Under the pieces are notes generated by a model. The model saw only the letters and a list, made by a program, of their open reading frames with translations, made no database searches and was not told the origin of the DNA. DNA of 64,000 bases from NCBI GenBank assembly GCA_019916065.1, contig CM034241.1, forward strand, positions 22,521,541-22,585,540. The letters run 5' to 3'. The translations under genes were made by a program, and so were the position numbers. This stretch comes from Vitellaria paradoxa. Lineage: Eukaryota; Streptophyta; Magnoliopsida; Ericales; Sapotaceae. Every line of letters begins with the position of its first letter. The stretch's first letter is position 1. Positions 35,433 to 47,936 of the stretch are shown here, in pieces.

Positions 35433-35945
35433 GTTGCTAGTCCCTAGCAATGCTCTTTATTAGAATGAAATGCAACTACCATCCTATTTCTCTTTTCGTT
35501 GGAAACACGGCTACACTTAACTACGTGCAGCAAGCCCTTTAGACCCCTAGGTTCCCCCTAGTGGACGAGTAAGGTCTCGTGAGGGTTTGCAGTGAATCTA
35601 CCACAAAATTCAATGGCTTGGTCTCAAAGTGTTAAAAATGATCAAGGTAAAAAATGCATCAAGTTCAAGTTCAATAAGTTACAGAACCCAAATATCATGT
35701 GTAATTTCCAAGTGCTAAGCATAAATGTATGGACTATCAAAGTAGAAAAAGCATGTGTGCAAAATTGTTTCATTCATTCAACGAGGTCGCAAGAGCATAA
35801 AAGGAACCAAGTTTTGACTTGAAAAGCTCACAAGGTACCACTCATAGAAAGAAATTCACTCATAAAGGGTTCACACACACCTATTAGCATATAATGCTAT
35901 CCTAGTTGCACATAACCCCACAAACAAGTGAGTGAACTAAATTAA
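35433..35945 (-). other. Athila 3' non-coding region (distal part)
   Basis: Between the polypurine tract and the CACTA insertion site. No coding sequence. It continues across the CACTA insertion at 47937. Confidence 0.6.
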
Positions 35946-36160
35946 CACTACAACAAACATGAGTTTTAATTGCAAAACCTCACAGCATTTTGGGTGAAAA
36001 TGCAATAATAGAGTTGAATAGGGGACTTATTATAGCATTCCGAGAACTCTAGGGGATGTAATGTGAAATATAGCATTTCACTCCCTCAAATTACAGCGTT
36101 CCTCTATTCCATAGCGTTCCCTCTCTTCCCTCTCTCATTTACAGCGCCTCTCTCCATAGG
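35946..36160 (+). repeat. CACTA left terminus and subterminal region
   Basis: TIR at 35946-35960, followed by subterminal words such as ACAGCATTTT, TATAGCATTCC, ATAGCATTTC, ACAGCGTTCC and ATAGCGTTCC. These match the ATAGC/CGCTAT-type repeats near the right end. In En/Spm such repeats are bound by the TnpA protein; that role is inferred here. Confidence 0.75.
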
Positions 36161-37589
36161 CATCAATCGAATTTTCGTACGAAAGTTTAGACACGAAAAT
36201 ATTGGCGGCAAATCCCCCTCCATACCTCGTTTCCATCGAACCCTAACTTTCTTCCACTCTCTCTTTGAACCAGTTGCACCATTTTACCAACAGAATCGGT
36301 TCCGGCATCCTACAACTACCGCCTCTTCTCATCCACCTTCACGACATTCCGCTTTTGCTTTCGGGAAGGCGCAGTGGTCAAAGTAGTTCAAGTCACTGCT
36401 TTCTTCCGGCAAAGGGAAAAGGCACCACCTACTACAAGGGAATTAGCAGAGGCGTATCGCAAATACAAAAAGAAGCGAAGTCGTCAAGAGTAGCAGAAAA
36501 AGAAAGAGAAATTGAAATCAGCAAGGGCAAACAAGCCTAGCCGTTCGTCCTTGTTCAGCTCCCACAATACCACCACTCTCGTCTCTCTCTGCTCCCCACT
36601 CCCTCCCTCTCTCTGTCTCTTGTGGTTACATTCTGTTCCTCTTTGTTATTATTCTTCCTAATGTAGACTCTATTGCCGATTATTTAGAGAATTATCTGTA
36701 CTCAATATGCTTTGAATTCGAATATACATCTCTGCAATGAATTCTTTTTATTTATCGTCTTTATCTATTGTCGAAATCAGTTACTCGCAAAACCTTAAGC
36801 ATGACTATATGGCAACTAACCTCACACGATATCATTTATCAAAACTCTAGTTTGTATTACTCCTTGTATACACTCAGGTTCAAAGATACACACTTGACTA
36901 TTATTTTATCAAATTATTCACTGTGGTCGGTTCCTCTTTTTCCTCATGTTTCTTTTGTTTGTGTTGTTTAGACTTATGATTCGTCATTCTAGCTATATTT
37001 GCTTACTGATTGATATTTTAATTAGCTTGATCTTTCAGGCGACATTTATGTAAAATTTTGAGAGAAGTTGTTTTGATTTTTGAGAAAGTAATTTGTATTA
37101 ATGTTGATCAATTAAACATGTATTTGTGCTCTTACCTAAATGCATAATCTCAATCTTGACCTATAACGAATAATAATTAAAATAAACTAATGCGTCTTAG
37201 TGAGCAATTACGTTTTTAACATGTGGAAATATGATTAATTACTAAGCCCCTTTAACTGATTGTGAAAAACATTTGCTAATTTTCATGTTCTATCTGTTTG
37301 TTTGGGTATTCAAACATTGAATTGATAACTCAATAAAATTGAGTCATCCATCAAATGGCATTCGACTCTGGGCAAGTTGGTTTCCCTCTTCCTTAATATT
37401 TTAATTATTTATTTTTTCTGTATAAGACTTAAGTTATTTATTTATTCATTTTCTCTGATTGAAGGGGCACCACCGTTTACTTGGGTCTATGTTCAACCTT
37501 GAGGTTCTGTTCTTCTCTTTGCCCTAATTTATATTTTCAGACTATGTCTCATTAAAGAATAAGAAAATAGAATTTTCTTGTCCACGGAT
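36161..37589 (+). other. CACTA 5' non-coding region with a short coding-like segment
   Basis: Relatively GC-rich up to 36610. In the frame that includes 36407-36496 it reads FRQREKAPPTTRELAEAYRK followed by a lysine/arginine-rich stretch, a TAG, and more lysine-rich sequence up to 36540. This looks like coding sequence but I do not recognise a family. It may be a captured host exon or an untranslated leader. After 36610 the sequence is T-rich and non-coding. Confidence 0.4.
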
Positions 37590-38263
37590 CTAGACATTTG
37601 TAACTTTCCATTGATATATTATTCACCTTCTAATTCGACTTGAGTCAATGCAGTAAATCTACAAAGATGACACTGAATCTAAGTAACTTCTTTTGAATTT
37701 TTGAACTTCCTGACCTGTCTCCACTAAATTAGGCATAACTTTCTCCACAAAATTGATAATCATGATCTGTAAAATTCCAAGGAAACTAGACATCTGTGGT
37801 TTTCCATTGATATATTATTCGCCTTCTAATTCGACTTGAGTCAATCGCAGTAAATCTGCAAAGATGACGCTGAATCTAAATAACTTCTTTTGAATTTTTG
37901 AACTGCCTGACCTGTCTCCACTAAATTAGGCATAACTTTCTCCACAAAATTGATAATCATGATCTGTAAAATTACACGGAAACTAGACATCTGTAGTTTT
38001 CCATTGATATTATTTGCCTTCTAATTCGACTTGTGTCAATCGCAGTAAATCTGCAAAGATGACACTGAATCTAAATAACTTCTTTTGAATTTTTGAACTG
38101 CCTGACCTGTCTCCACTAAATTAGGCATAACTTTCTCAAAATTGATAATCATGATCTGTAAAATTTCATGGAAACTAGACATCTGTAGTTTTCCATTGAT
38201 ATATTATTTGCCTTCTAATTCGACTTGAGTCAATCGCAGTAAATCTGCAAAGATGACGCTGAA
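37590..38263 (+). repeat. tandem array, about 195-bp unit, 3.5 copies
   Basis: Units start CTAGACATYTGTAR at 37590, 37786, 37983 and 38175 (spacings 196, 197 and 192). Each unit contains TTTCCATTGATATTATT-type, CTTCTAATTCGACTTG, GCAGTAAATCTGCAAAGATG, CCTGACCTGTCTCCACTAAA and GGCATAACTTTCTC. The last unit stops at about 38263. Copies differ by a few substitutions and short indels. It lies upstream of the transposase gene. Confidence 0.9.
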
Positions 38264-39569
38264 ATCAGGAATTAGTCTCCTGATTGAATTAGAATTCTGC
38301 ACTGATTTGGAAACAAGCTTTGACAGCTCAAATCACCTCGGATTACTATGATCTTTTCCAATATGGAAAGCTTAAAATGTCAACTTTAAATCTCATGAGG
38401 ACTCTTTCACGTCCAGCAACTTTAAGGATGTGAAATTCCCAAAATATTCTTCAAGGGTCGAATCTGCCGGAAAGTTAGATTTTGCATATAGATTGCACTA
38501 TTTTGCTTCCAAACCCTCAATCATCACCTAACAAGAAATAAACATTATTCATCTTATTTAGACAAAGAATGCACTAAAAAAATTAAGTAAAAGGCAATGA
38601 AAATCATGCATAAAATCACATATCACCCTTGTAGAGTAATCTGGTTGGCATGTTACATGTAGATTGTTAACAGTATAGGAGTATACATATCCAAGGAAAA
38701 ATGCCAGTATAAAGTTTAATTAGGCATTTGCTACTAAGTAGTTTACTCATTTATCTAGTTTTGGCATCCAGATGCACATTTTAAATTCACTTTGGTGGTT
38801 TATAAGTTAAGAATAGTTCAGTATTCATATATGTTGTGAGGACTGAGGTGTGGAGCTTACTATATGGTGTTTAATTTCAGTATTGTTAGTTTTCCAATTT
38901 TTTTTTTTTTTACTTTTCCAATTATTTCTTCAGTAAAAAAAATTGGGTTTCAATCATATTCTTTTACTTTTCCGATTCCTCTCGTCATGATGAAGAATTA
39001 TTCCACAAAAAATTGATGGAAAATTAACAGATGCGCAAAAAAATCTGAATAAGGACAAAAAAATCCATTTTGGATTATTAGGCCAATATGAAGTAGGGAC
39101 CCTCCATTTTGTAGGCTTTGTGAAAATATGTGGTAGGAATTTTGATAGTATCCAAACAGTAGGGAGAAATAGGATCCCGAGTTATCAAATTCATGTCTAT
39201 AATCTTTAATGGCGTGCCTTTTCAATTCGTAGTCGGATAAGAATCAAAGTCGTTTTAGACATATTGCACCAATACAAGTAAAACAACCAGTTCAGAGAGT
39301 TCTCAACATGTTTGATTTGATTTTCTCCGTTGGTTATTGTTACATTACTTGATAAGTAAAGTGATTATGTCCTTGTAAACTATATGCTTAGTGTGTTTGA
39401 ACCGTTGATTTTCTAAGATGATTTATTCTCCATATGTCTTATATGGCTTATTATGCTAATTAGTACCTTGAGAAGATGTGCAATTAATGATTTCGCTTTA
39501 TGTGTTATTGGTTCAATGTGTTACATTTATGATTGTATAATATTAGGAAACAAGCTTGGTGCAGAAAAT
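38264..39569 (+). other. CACTA region upstream of the transposase gene
   Basis: No coding sequence recognised. T-run at about 38898-38910. It would contain the promoter of the transposase gene, but I cannot point to a clear TATA box. Confidence 0.4.
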
Positions 39570-42500
39570 ATGGTGGACAAAGATTGGGTGCATTTGAATA
39601 GGTAATATAAAATGCTTTTTTAGATAATTATAGATAAAACTAGTTACATATTCTTACAATATTTAACACACTTAACTGGTACAATATTTGTAGATGCACT
39701 GGTGAGTATGTGAACGGAGCATTGAAATTTGTGGAGATGGCAAATCGAAACATTGGAAATTTAGGAAAGATTCTATGCCCTTGCAAAAATTGTCAAAACT
39801 TGAGTCACCATTATTGTAATGATGTTTACGAACATCTAGTCATTAATGGAATGGATCCTACATACACAACTTGGTTTCATCATGGGGAAATCAAGTCCTG
39901 CACAAAAACCTGAAGAAGTGGAAATGTCAGATGTGCATATCTTATATAGTGCGACATATGCACGAGATTCAGACCATCTTGAACCACTTGATGAAGCTTG
40001 GGATGAGGTATTTGCAAAAGCAATAGAGGATGCAGAAACTCCATTGTACCCAGGTTCTGAAAAATATACGAAATTATCAGCAATTGTAAGTTTGTTCAAG
40101 ATCAAAGCTGAGAATGGATGGATAGATGCGAGTTTCACTAGTCTATTGGAGAAATTTCATGATATGTTGCCCGTGGATAATACAATGCTATGCTCCGTTC
40201 ATGCAGTTAGAAAGTTCCTCAAAACATTTGAATTGGGTTATGAGAAAATTCATGCTTGTGTGAATGATTGTTGCTTATTTAGGAAAGAGAACGCAGAATT
40301 AGAGAATTGTCTAAAATGTGGTAGCTCAAGATGGAAAAGACGTACGCACAAAGAAAATTAGAGAAGGGGTTCCTGCCAAAGTGCTGAGATATATGCCTAT
40401 AATTCCAAGGTTTCGAAACATGTATAGGTCATTGGAAATAGCTAAGATTTGACATGGCACTCAACTCATAAAAGCAATGATGCCAAGATGCGACACCGGT
40501 AGATTCCCCCACTTGGAAAACAATGATGATAAATGGCCGTCTTTCTCAGTAGACCCACGAAATTTAAGACTTGGACTTGCTACTGATGGTTTCAATCCAT
40601 TCCGAATTTGAGTTCGACATGTAGTTGTTGGCCCATTATGCTGGTTATGTACAACTTGCCACCTTGGTTGTGGATGAAAAAGGAAAATGTTTTGTTGACA
40701 CTATTGATCCCAGGGCCTAAGCAACCAGGTAATGATATTGATGTGTATCTACAACCTCTTATTGAAGACCTACAAATTTTGTGGACCAACGGAATACCTG
40801 TTTATGATAGGTTCACTAATCTACATTCAATCTAAGGGCAATTTTGATGTGGACAATGCATGATTTTCCAGCATATGGAAATATTGCCGGGTGTACGACT
40901 AAGGGTAAAACTGTATGTCCTATATGTGGAGAAAATACATATTCTTATGGTTGAAATTTAGGAAGACTGTATATATGGGCCATAGGTGCTTTCTTCCACC
41001 CTCTCACCCATATCGGAAAAAAAAATCATGGTTTGATGGAAAGGAAGAAAAGGGGAAAAAACCTAAAATCATGACTAGCAAACAAATTTCAATTGCTCTG
41101 AAAGGTTTTAAGAATGATTGGGGCAAAGGTGCAAACGGAGAACAAGGAAAAAAAAGACGAAAGCAAGATAATGAAGATAGACAAATGTGGAAAAAGAATC
41201 AATATTTTTTGATTTACCATATTGGGAGATAAGTATTATCAAACAACATTTCAGTCAATCTATATCTTATATTTAATATTTCTGGTCTTAGTTTAGTTTA
41301 CTATTTTCTCTCTACTATTCTATGTAGGAGTTGCCAATACGTCATATGTTAGATGTCATGCATCATCAAAAATATTATTGAGAGCATTGGCACTTTGTTG
41401 GATATTAATGGAAAATCCAAGGATGGTCTAAATGCTTGCAAGGATATGCAAGATTTGGAAATAAAGCACGATTTGCATCCAGAAGATCGAGGGACTAAGA
41501 CATATCTTCCTCCGGCTTCTTATACACTTTCCAAGGATAGAAGAAAATATTTTGCAAGAGGTTATTTGACTTAAAAGTACCTGATGCGTATAGTTCAAAT
41601 ATTGGGAATTGCATATCAATGGATGATTTGAAGGTCACAGGTCTTAAATCTCATGACTGCCATGTGCTAATGCTTCAGTTGTTACCAGTAGCCTTAAAGG
41701 GATTACTACCAACGGGACCGAGAAATGCGATAATTCGCCTTTGTGCATTCTTCAATAGATTGTGTCAAAGAGTAATTGATCAAGAAGAAATTGCATCCCT
41801 TGAGGATGAGGTGGTTGAAACCTTATGCATGCTTTAGAGGTTTTTCCACCTTCGTTTTTTGATATAATGGTTCACTTAACAATCCACTTAGGACGAGAAG
41901 CACGACTTTGCGGGCCAGTCCAATATCGTTGGATGTACCTTTTTGAGAGGTGAACACTTTTTTCTTTTTTTTTTTTTTTTTGCACCCATCATCTATGGTT
42001 TTTTCCTTCATCTATGGTTGAATAATGTAAACATGATTTCTTCATGATCAGACATATGAAGATATTCAAAAGAAATGCTAGAAATCACGCACGACCTGAA
42101 GGTTGTATAGCGGAATGCTATCTCGTAGATGAGTGCATTACATTTTGTAGCAGACATATGAAGAAATATGTGGAAACAAACTGTAGGGGACTTCGCAATC
42201 AAGATTTTGAGAATGATATTATTCTCGAAGGTCGTCCAATATCTGCTGCCACATCCATCATATGTCTGATGAAGTTTTAGAAAGTGCACATCATTACGTG
42301 TTATTCAATACAACCATAGTAGAACCTTATTTGGAGTATGTTTGATGAAATTTGCTTGCAAAATTCAAAATTTTTCATACATATGTGAATTACTTACTCG
42401 TTCTTTATTTTTCTATTAGGATTCATATAGAGGAGTTAACGAAATCGGACACCAGTCTTGGGCTTCAGAAAAATAAAAGTTTACTTTTGAAGAGGCACAC

Positions 42501-43238
42501 TGCCAACTTTTCAAAGTAGTTGAGGGAAAAGGTTACTTCTTATTTTGTTTGAAGTTTACCAAGTTTAAAGTCATAATTAATACATAGTTAACTGGGTTGC
42601 TTATACTTGAACAATTCAAGTAAAAGCATGCAAATAATGAATTGGAACAGAGACTACAATGGCTTGCTAATGGTCCTCGAAAGCATGCAATAAGTTATAC
42701 AGGTTATATCATCAATGGGCAACGGTTCCACACAAAGGAAGCTGAGAAATCAACCCAAAATAGTGGTGTTTCCATTGACGCAACAACTTTGTGTAGATCA
42801 AGTGTGAAGGACAATGCACAAGTTGTTGATGTAGTTTCCTACTATGGTGTGATAAAAGATATAATTAGATTATCACACGTTTCAACTGCCAATGTTCAAG
42901 TGTGATTGGGCAAACATTGGCCATGGTGTTAGGATGGAAGATGGTTTTACACTTGTTAACCTACATCAAGGTCAAACCCAATATGACAAAGAGCCATTTA
43001 TCCTTGCAAGCCAAGCAAAACAAGTTTTTTATTCAAGGGAAACTGATTCTTGAATTGGTATGTTGTACTGAAGGCACCTCCTAGGGGATTTTATAACTTA
43101 GAAATGTATGAAGAAACTGTGGATACATCTTGTAGGGCTCAAAATGTTTCAGCACTTGGTATGAACGGTGACGATGATGGTGAAAGAACAACTAATGTTA
43201 GAGGAGACTGTGATGGTACATTCATCAAGGATTTCTAG
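39570..43238 (+). pseudogene. tnp2-like: TNP2-type (TnpD-like) CACTA transposase
   Basis: The start ATG at 39570 gives MVDKDWVHLN, the normal opening of the transposase-associated domain. An intron (39602-39693, GT-AG) leads to CTGEYVNGALKFVEMANRN and LCPCKNCQN. The tnp2 domain follows with KIHACVNDCCLF (about 40241), GPKQPGNDIDVYLQPL (about 40708), YMGHRCFLPPSHPYRKK (about 40970), DRGTKTYLPPASYTLSKDRR (about 41488) and GLKSHDCHVLMLQLLP (about 41640). An intron at 41950-42051 precedes RPEGCIAECYLVDECITFCS. The C-terminal DUF4218 and DUF4216 regions follow (INGQRFHTKEAEKSTQNSGV, about 42710; NWYVVLKAPPRGFYNLE, about 43053). At least five frameshifts and several stops break it (for example near 39890, 40470, 40835 and 43050). 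The family cuts and moves the transposon by binding its ends. This copy is not functional. Confidence 0.93.
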
Positions 43239-43541
43239 CCATGTGCTTTGTAACTTTTGGTTTTTTTTTTGGATCCTGGTAGGATATTTTTTAGTTGTAA
43301 TTTTTGGTATGTTATACTCAAGGCACCTCCCAAGATCTTTTGGTTTTTTTTTGCAAAGACTGCTTTTGTATTGAACATAGTTGATTTGTGTTGTGTTAAC
43401 TTGTTTCTTTTATGTACTAAACATAGTTGATTTATGTACGTTGTGTTCACTTATTTCTTTGATGTCTTCAGTAACATGTATATCCAGCCAGGATCCTTGT
43501 CTAAGCAGGCGAAAGGCTATGATAGGGTAAAGTAGAAAAGA
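43239..43541 (+). other. spacer between the two CACTA genes
   Basis: T-rich, non-coding. Contains an imperfect repeat around a TTTCTTTTATGT-type word (43405 and 43452) and probably the 3' UTR of the transposase gene. Confidence 0.5.
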
Positions 43542-46170
43542 ATGGAACGAAACTTAGCAGAATTAGATGCTATTGGAATCAAGCATGTGCCAAATTCATT
43601 GATTTGGGCAAATCAATGTGGGATTGGTAAAGGTAATGATAATAAAAAGACAACATTGGACATGTAGTCGATGAGATGAAACTATGTACCATGCGATGAT
43701 GAAGAAAGGTTGAGTTCTGATAGTGACAATGACGATCCCTCGGGGTCTCAAGCAAATAAGGTAACGTTCTTTTATGTTTTCAAGTGAAAGGTATTGGGAG
43801 AAATTAGATAAGTTGCTATATTTTGCAAAATTTTTCAAACCACTGAACTATCTTTCGTTGTAGGATGATACAGGTGGAAGTACGTTACTAGTTTATTACA
43901 AGTTTTTTGATGGATGCTAGATAATTTATCATTCTTCATATGATGGGAGCTGAATCTTTGTTAGAGTATCCATTAGAAATCATGATTTGTGAATATATTT
44001 CATAATCCAAGTTCGAATTTCTAAGTTGGAATGTACTCATAGTTCAGTTAAGGTAATTTTCACAGTATAATTTGAAAGTACTCAGATGACCACACTTCCT
44101 TTCATTCATGTATTGTGTCCTTTATGTTTTCAGGTGAAGGGTACAGGCCAAGAAACTCTGGCAATCCTCAAGGACCTACCCAAAGTCTTAAACGAAAAAG
44201 AGGCCCAACCAAGTTGAAAACCATTGTAGTAGATGAAGGTAGTAAGATTGAAGTTATATTCAATGAGAATGGTCAACCCATCGGTGAGGGATCAATCAAG
44301 CTATCTTCTTTCTTGGGACCTCTAGTTCGAGAGATTGTACCATACACACTTTCTGATTGGCGAAAGCTTCCTCAAGGAATGGCAGAAGTCCTGTGGCAAT
44401 CCATTCAGGTATGGGATAATGCGAACTATAATGCTTTTGAATACTCAACTATTACTCTTGTAGAAGTGAAAATGATAGCATTTCATGTAAGTTATATTCA
44501 AATTTTTAGGTAAGATTCAATCTTCATGAGCAATGGCATAGAGAAATGGTTTTCAAAAGAATGAATGAAGTTTGGAGAGCCTCAAAGTCAATATTAGTTA
44601 GCAAAGTAAGAAATGCTTCAAATGCGGAAGAAAGGCTAAAGCTACAGCCCAATAACATCAAATCGCTGCATGAGTGGAAGGGATTTGTGAAGGAAAAGAC
44701 TGCAGAATTCAAGGTATGTGCATCCTGTGCAAAATTCAAGATACTATATCAAAACTACCTACAACAAAAACATATTAACATTAAAATAGAAAACCAAGAA
44801 ACTTAAAACTTTTAAAAAGAAAGAAAAAAAAGAAAAAACAATCTTAGAGATGGGCAATGTAATTGATTGATGTTTGAATTGCTTCTTTGTTTCCAATTTC
44901 TCTTCTTTGCTTCTTTTAAAGTGAATATCATATGTCTGATTTTTTCATGAGTTTATACGCTTGGAAGTCTTGTGGGAATACGTGTGTTCAAGTTGGGTAT
45001 CTACAAATTAATCATGGACATTTTTTATGAATTAATCGGGAATACTTAATCTTGACTTTTCAATTACAAATTCATTACTGGAAATGGTTGTGATCTTGGT
45101 TTATCTTGAGTTTAGGTTAAAAGTGATAACTTCAAAGAGATGAGAAAGAAACAGATGGAGTTGCAGCAAACTATGACCCGTAAAGGATACGCACGTTTGA
45201 CTGCTGAGCTGGTAATTTCTTCAACATTTTGTTCATTATCAAAGATGGTATGCACTTTATTATAAATACAACTTCGATTGCATTTGATGAGATATTTATT
45301 TTTACTCTAGAAAGCGAAAAGAAAAGTGGCCTCCATTAGTAGAGTCGATGTTTGGACCAATGGACATACAAATAGGAGTGGTAACCTGCAAACAAAAATA
45401 TTGCTCAAAAGATTGTAAGACCATGACTCATTCTTCATTTGTCTTTTATTATTATATATGTTTGACAACCTCATTAGTCATTTACATTGATTCTTCATTA
45501 TGCCATTTTTAGGAAGATATGCAAAAAATTCAACAAAATAAAAAAACTCATCTTCAACTAATCTGAAAGAAGAGCTCTATCTCAAGTTCTTGGTGCCGAG
45601 AAGCATGGCCGTTTAAGAACATTTGGAAAAGGAGTTACAATGACAAGATTAAATATATCAGCACAAATGAATGGTCAGTTTCATCAATTACATGAAGAAA
45701 ATGTTCAGTTGAAGTCGCAAATGGCACATGTGCTAAATATGGTTGACGAGTTGAAGAAAACCCAAGTAAGTAGCTTATTTTTTTCTTGATTGGTGGCCAT
45801 TTCATAATACTTTGAGAGTAACAACGATTTATTTGAACTTTCTAGAATCCAACAATGATGGAAGCAACACCAACTACACCCATTGTTTCTCTCAGTACAA
45901 AGTCCTGCACAAAACCCCCCTCAAATTAATACCAAGTGCAAGCTGCACATTGGATGGGGACGGGAGAGCTAGTTGCTGAGGGGCGTTGGTTTTCAAGTGA
46001 TCCATGGCACTGGTTCATTTTATTCCAACCGGACCTGGTGTAATGAAAGTTTGGGTGGATGTAGCAAAGAAACCTAATGAGTTCCTGTGGAGGACTATAA
46101 GTGAGGTGACCTTTTATTGAAGATGCTTTGGGAACTCCCGTTGCATGGCCTGCTGACAAAGTTGTTATGG
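43542..46170 (+). pseudogene. second CACTA protein, plant transposase Ptta/En-Spm type (PF03004-like)
   Basis: Exon 1 from ATG 43542 reads MERNLAELDAIGIKHV..., then an acidic serine-rich stretch up to a GT donor at about 43760, with in-frame TAG and TGA. The core exon (44140-44410) gives KRKRGPTKLKTIVV, then FNENGQPIGEG..LSSFLGPLVRE and LSDWRKLPQGMAEVLW, the signature of the PF03004 family. Later exons give EWKGFVKEKTAEFK (about 44670), KQMELQQTMTRKGYARLTAEL (about 45150, one exon end), VLGAEKHGRLRTFGKGVT (about 45590) and a coiled-coil-like LHEENVQLKSQMAHVLNMVDE (about 45690; only part shown in register). A C-terminal block with VAEGRWFSSDP and VAWPADKVV (about 45970 and 46138) ends it. Frameshifts separate the exons. 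The family is the usual partner of TNP2 and probably binds subterminal repeats. Confidence 0.85.
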
Positions 46171-47499
46171 ACTCTTTGCCTGGGTACGTAATGCAAGTAC
46201 TTTTATTTCCTTCTCCATGCAATTTGTCTTTACTTGATAGTATACCTAGGACAGCCAAGGAAACAACAAAATGGGTTTGGTTTGTGCGTTTCCACAGCAG
46301 TTCCCCTATGGCCTTCAAGTAGGAATTTTATCATGCGTAATTGAATCTGAGTTCCATGGTTATACGTACCCTACTATTGACGCCAAAGGTTTTCGTAGTC
46401 TTCAAACCCAGCTCAATTGAAGTCATAAAACTTGGAAGCTCAAAATTTTGAATGGCTGGAGGCTTGTTCCAAGCCTATATTCATATCATTATGCTGTAAT
46501 GAAAGGGGTTGATCTTAATGAATAAGAATTTAGCCTTTGGCTTTTGAGAAGGAGTTCTTCTTGTTATCCTTTGCTTTTATCCCTCTTGGTAGATTTCCAA
46601 TTGGGTGGCGAGTCTGTTACTTGAGTGCTTCCTTGTGTTTACTCCTCTTTTCTCCATTTTCCGACGTCAACTGTGTTGCTTCAAGTGATTTAGTTTGTGC
46701 CATCTAATCTAGCTAGTCTTGCTTCAATAAGATTTTAGTACGGTAGTGGTTGCAAATAGAATAAGTTAGCAAGTGAAACATTAGTAAATGATTATATAAC
46801 TGGTTATGGTTAGCCCTATTGTGTGATTTGGTTAAACAATAAACTTGGAGCATGTGCTTTGATTGCTATTTGGATGAATGGAATTATGATGGGAAATAAG
46901 CTTGCATTCCATTATTTTTTAGTTGCATTACATGTTTGGACACTTACACATGGCCATGGAAAGTTAGATTACATGCTTAGAAAGTTGCACTTGTAGGATG
47001 ATGCTTTAATTTGTGACCTTTTGCTGAACACGGATATAAGATGTGTTTTATCTTGTACGTGTAGGTCTATGGGTTGAAAGAGAAGATTGATGCTTTGTGA
47101 CCTTTTTTGATGAAGACGGAGTATAATCATGTGATCAATGTTGGTTCGACAATCTTGAAGCCTTTTTTTTTTGGGTAAATTATTGGCTTCTTTTTGTGAA
47201 GCCTTTTGTAGTTCACCTTTGTGATATAGATTTTGGGGATGGGCATGGAGTCCCACTGCTTCGGTATATATAAAGTTAACATATGTTATAGTGATGTTGG
47301 GTGAAGTACAATTCTTTTTGGTTTTGTATAGAATGATATGACTATTATTGCTATAGGTGGGTATTAATCAAATTATTAGGTTCTTTTTGGATGAGCTTAC
47401 TTGAATTAGTATTAATAATATTGAAATTATTTGAAATACATTGCAGAATGTAACAAATGTGTGCTTTATCAGTGCTTATTACTCTAAATGTTAGGGTCT
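46171..47499 (+). other. CACTA 3' region, non-coding
   Basis: No coding sequence recognised beyond the end of the second gene. It should include that gene's 3' UTR; the open frames on the minus strand (45926-46318, 46969-47256) are shadows. Confidence 0.45.
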
Positions 47500-47933
47500 C
47501 CAACACAGCATTCCCAAAAATGCTATGGAAAGTATAACAACAATAGCTTACTAGAAATCCTGCAGAGTATATTTAAAAAAAAAATGTATAACAACCACAA
47601 CGGATTGAAAATGCTATGAAACGTGTACAAACCATAGCAGACAAAACAAGTTATGCAAAATTTAACAACCATAGCAACCATAACCCGTTATGAAAATTGG
47701 TCAGTTACGCGTTTGTAAAGTACATCCACAGCGGCTCAGCAACGCTATCTAAAGTTTGATTACCATATCGGCTTTAAAACACTATGAAATAGCAACAACA
47801 ATAGCGGATTAATCATGCTATGTAAAGTCAAAACCTTTTAATAGCATCGGCTAATACAACGGTTCCCAAAACGCTGTCTATATGACACCATAGCGTTTTC
47901 CGACCGCTATAACACCCTATTTTTGTTGTAGTG
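47500..47933 (+). repeat. CACTA right terminus and subterminal repeats
   Basis: At least ten copies of a short motif in both orientations: ATGCTATG, CATAGCAG, CATAGCAACCATA, ACGCTATC, ACACTATGAAATAGC, AATAGCGG, ATGCTATG, ATAGCATCGG, ACGCTGTC, ATAGCGTTTTCC and CCGCTATAA. The terminal inverted repeat ends in TTTTTGTTGTAGTG at 47933. Dense short subterminal repeats are a hallmark of CACTA elements. Confidence 0.85.
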
Positions 47934-47936
47934 TAA

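Larger units (their letters stand above)
35946..47933 (+). mobile_element. CACTA (En/Spm) DNA transposon, full length with both genes, degenerate
   Basis: The left end CACTACAACAAACAT and the right end, read inwards on the minus strand as CACTACAACAAAAAT, are terminal inverted repeats with one mismatch in the first 15 bases. TAA flanks both ends (35943-35945 and 47934-47936), the 3-bp TSD expected for CACTA elements. It carries a TNP2-type transposase gene and a second PF03004-type gene, both on the plus strand and both broken. ATAGCG/CGCTAT words are repeated near both ends. It sits inside the 3' non-coding region of the Athila element and is therefore younger than that insertion. Confidence 0.95.

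Noticed and set aside
45926..46318. 130-codon minus-strand frame
   Set aside because: It is the antisense shadow of the C-terminal block of the second CACTA gene.
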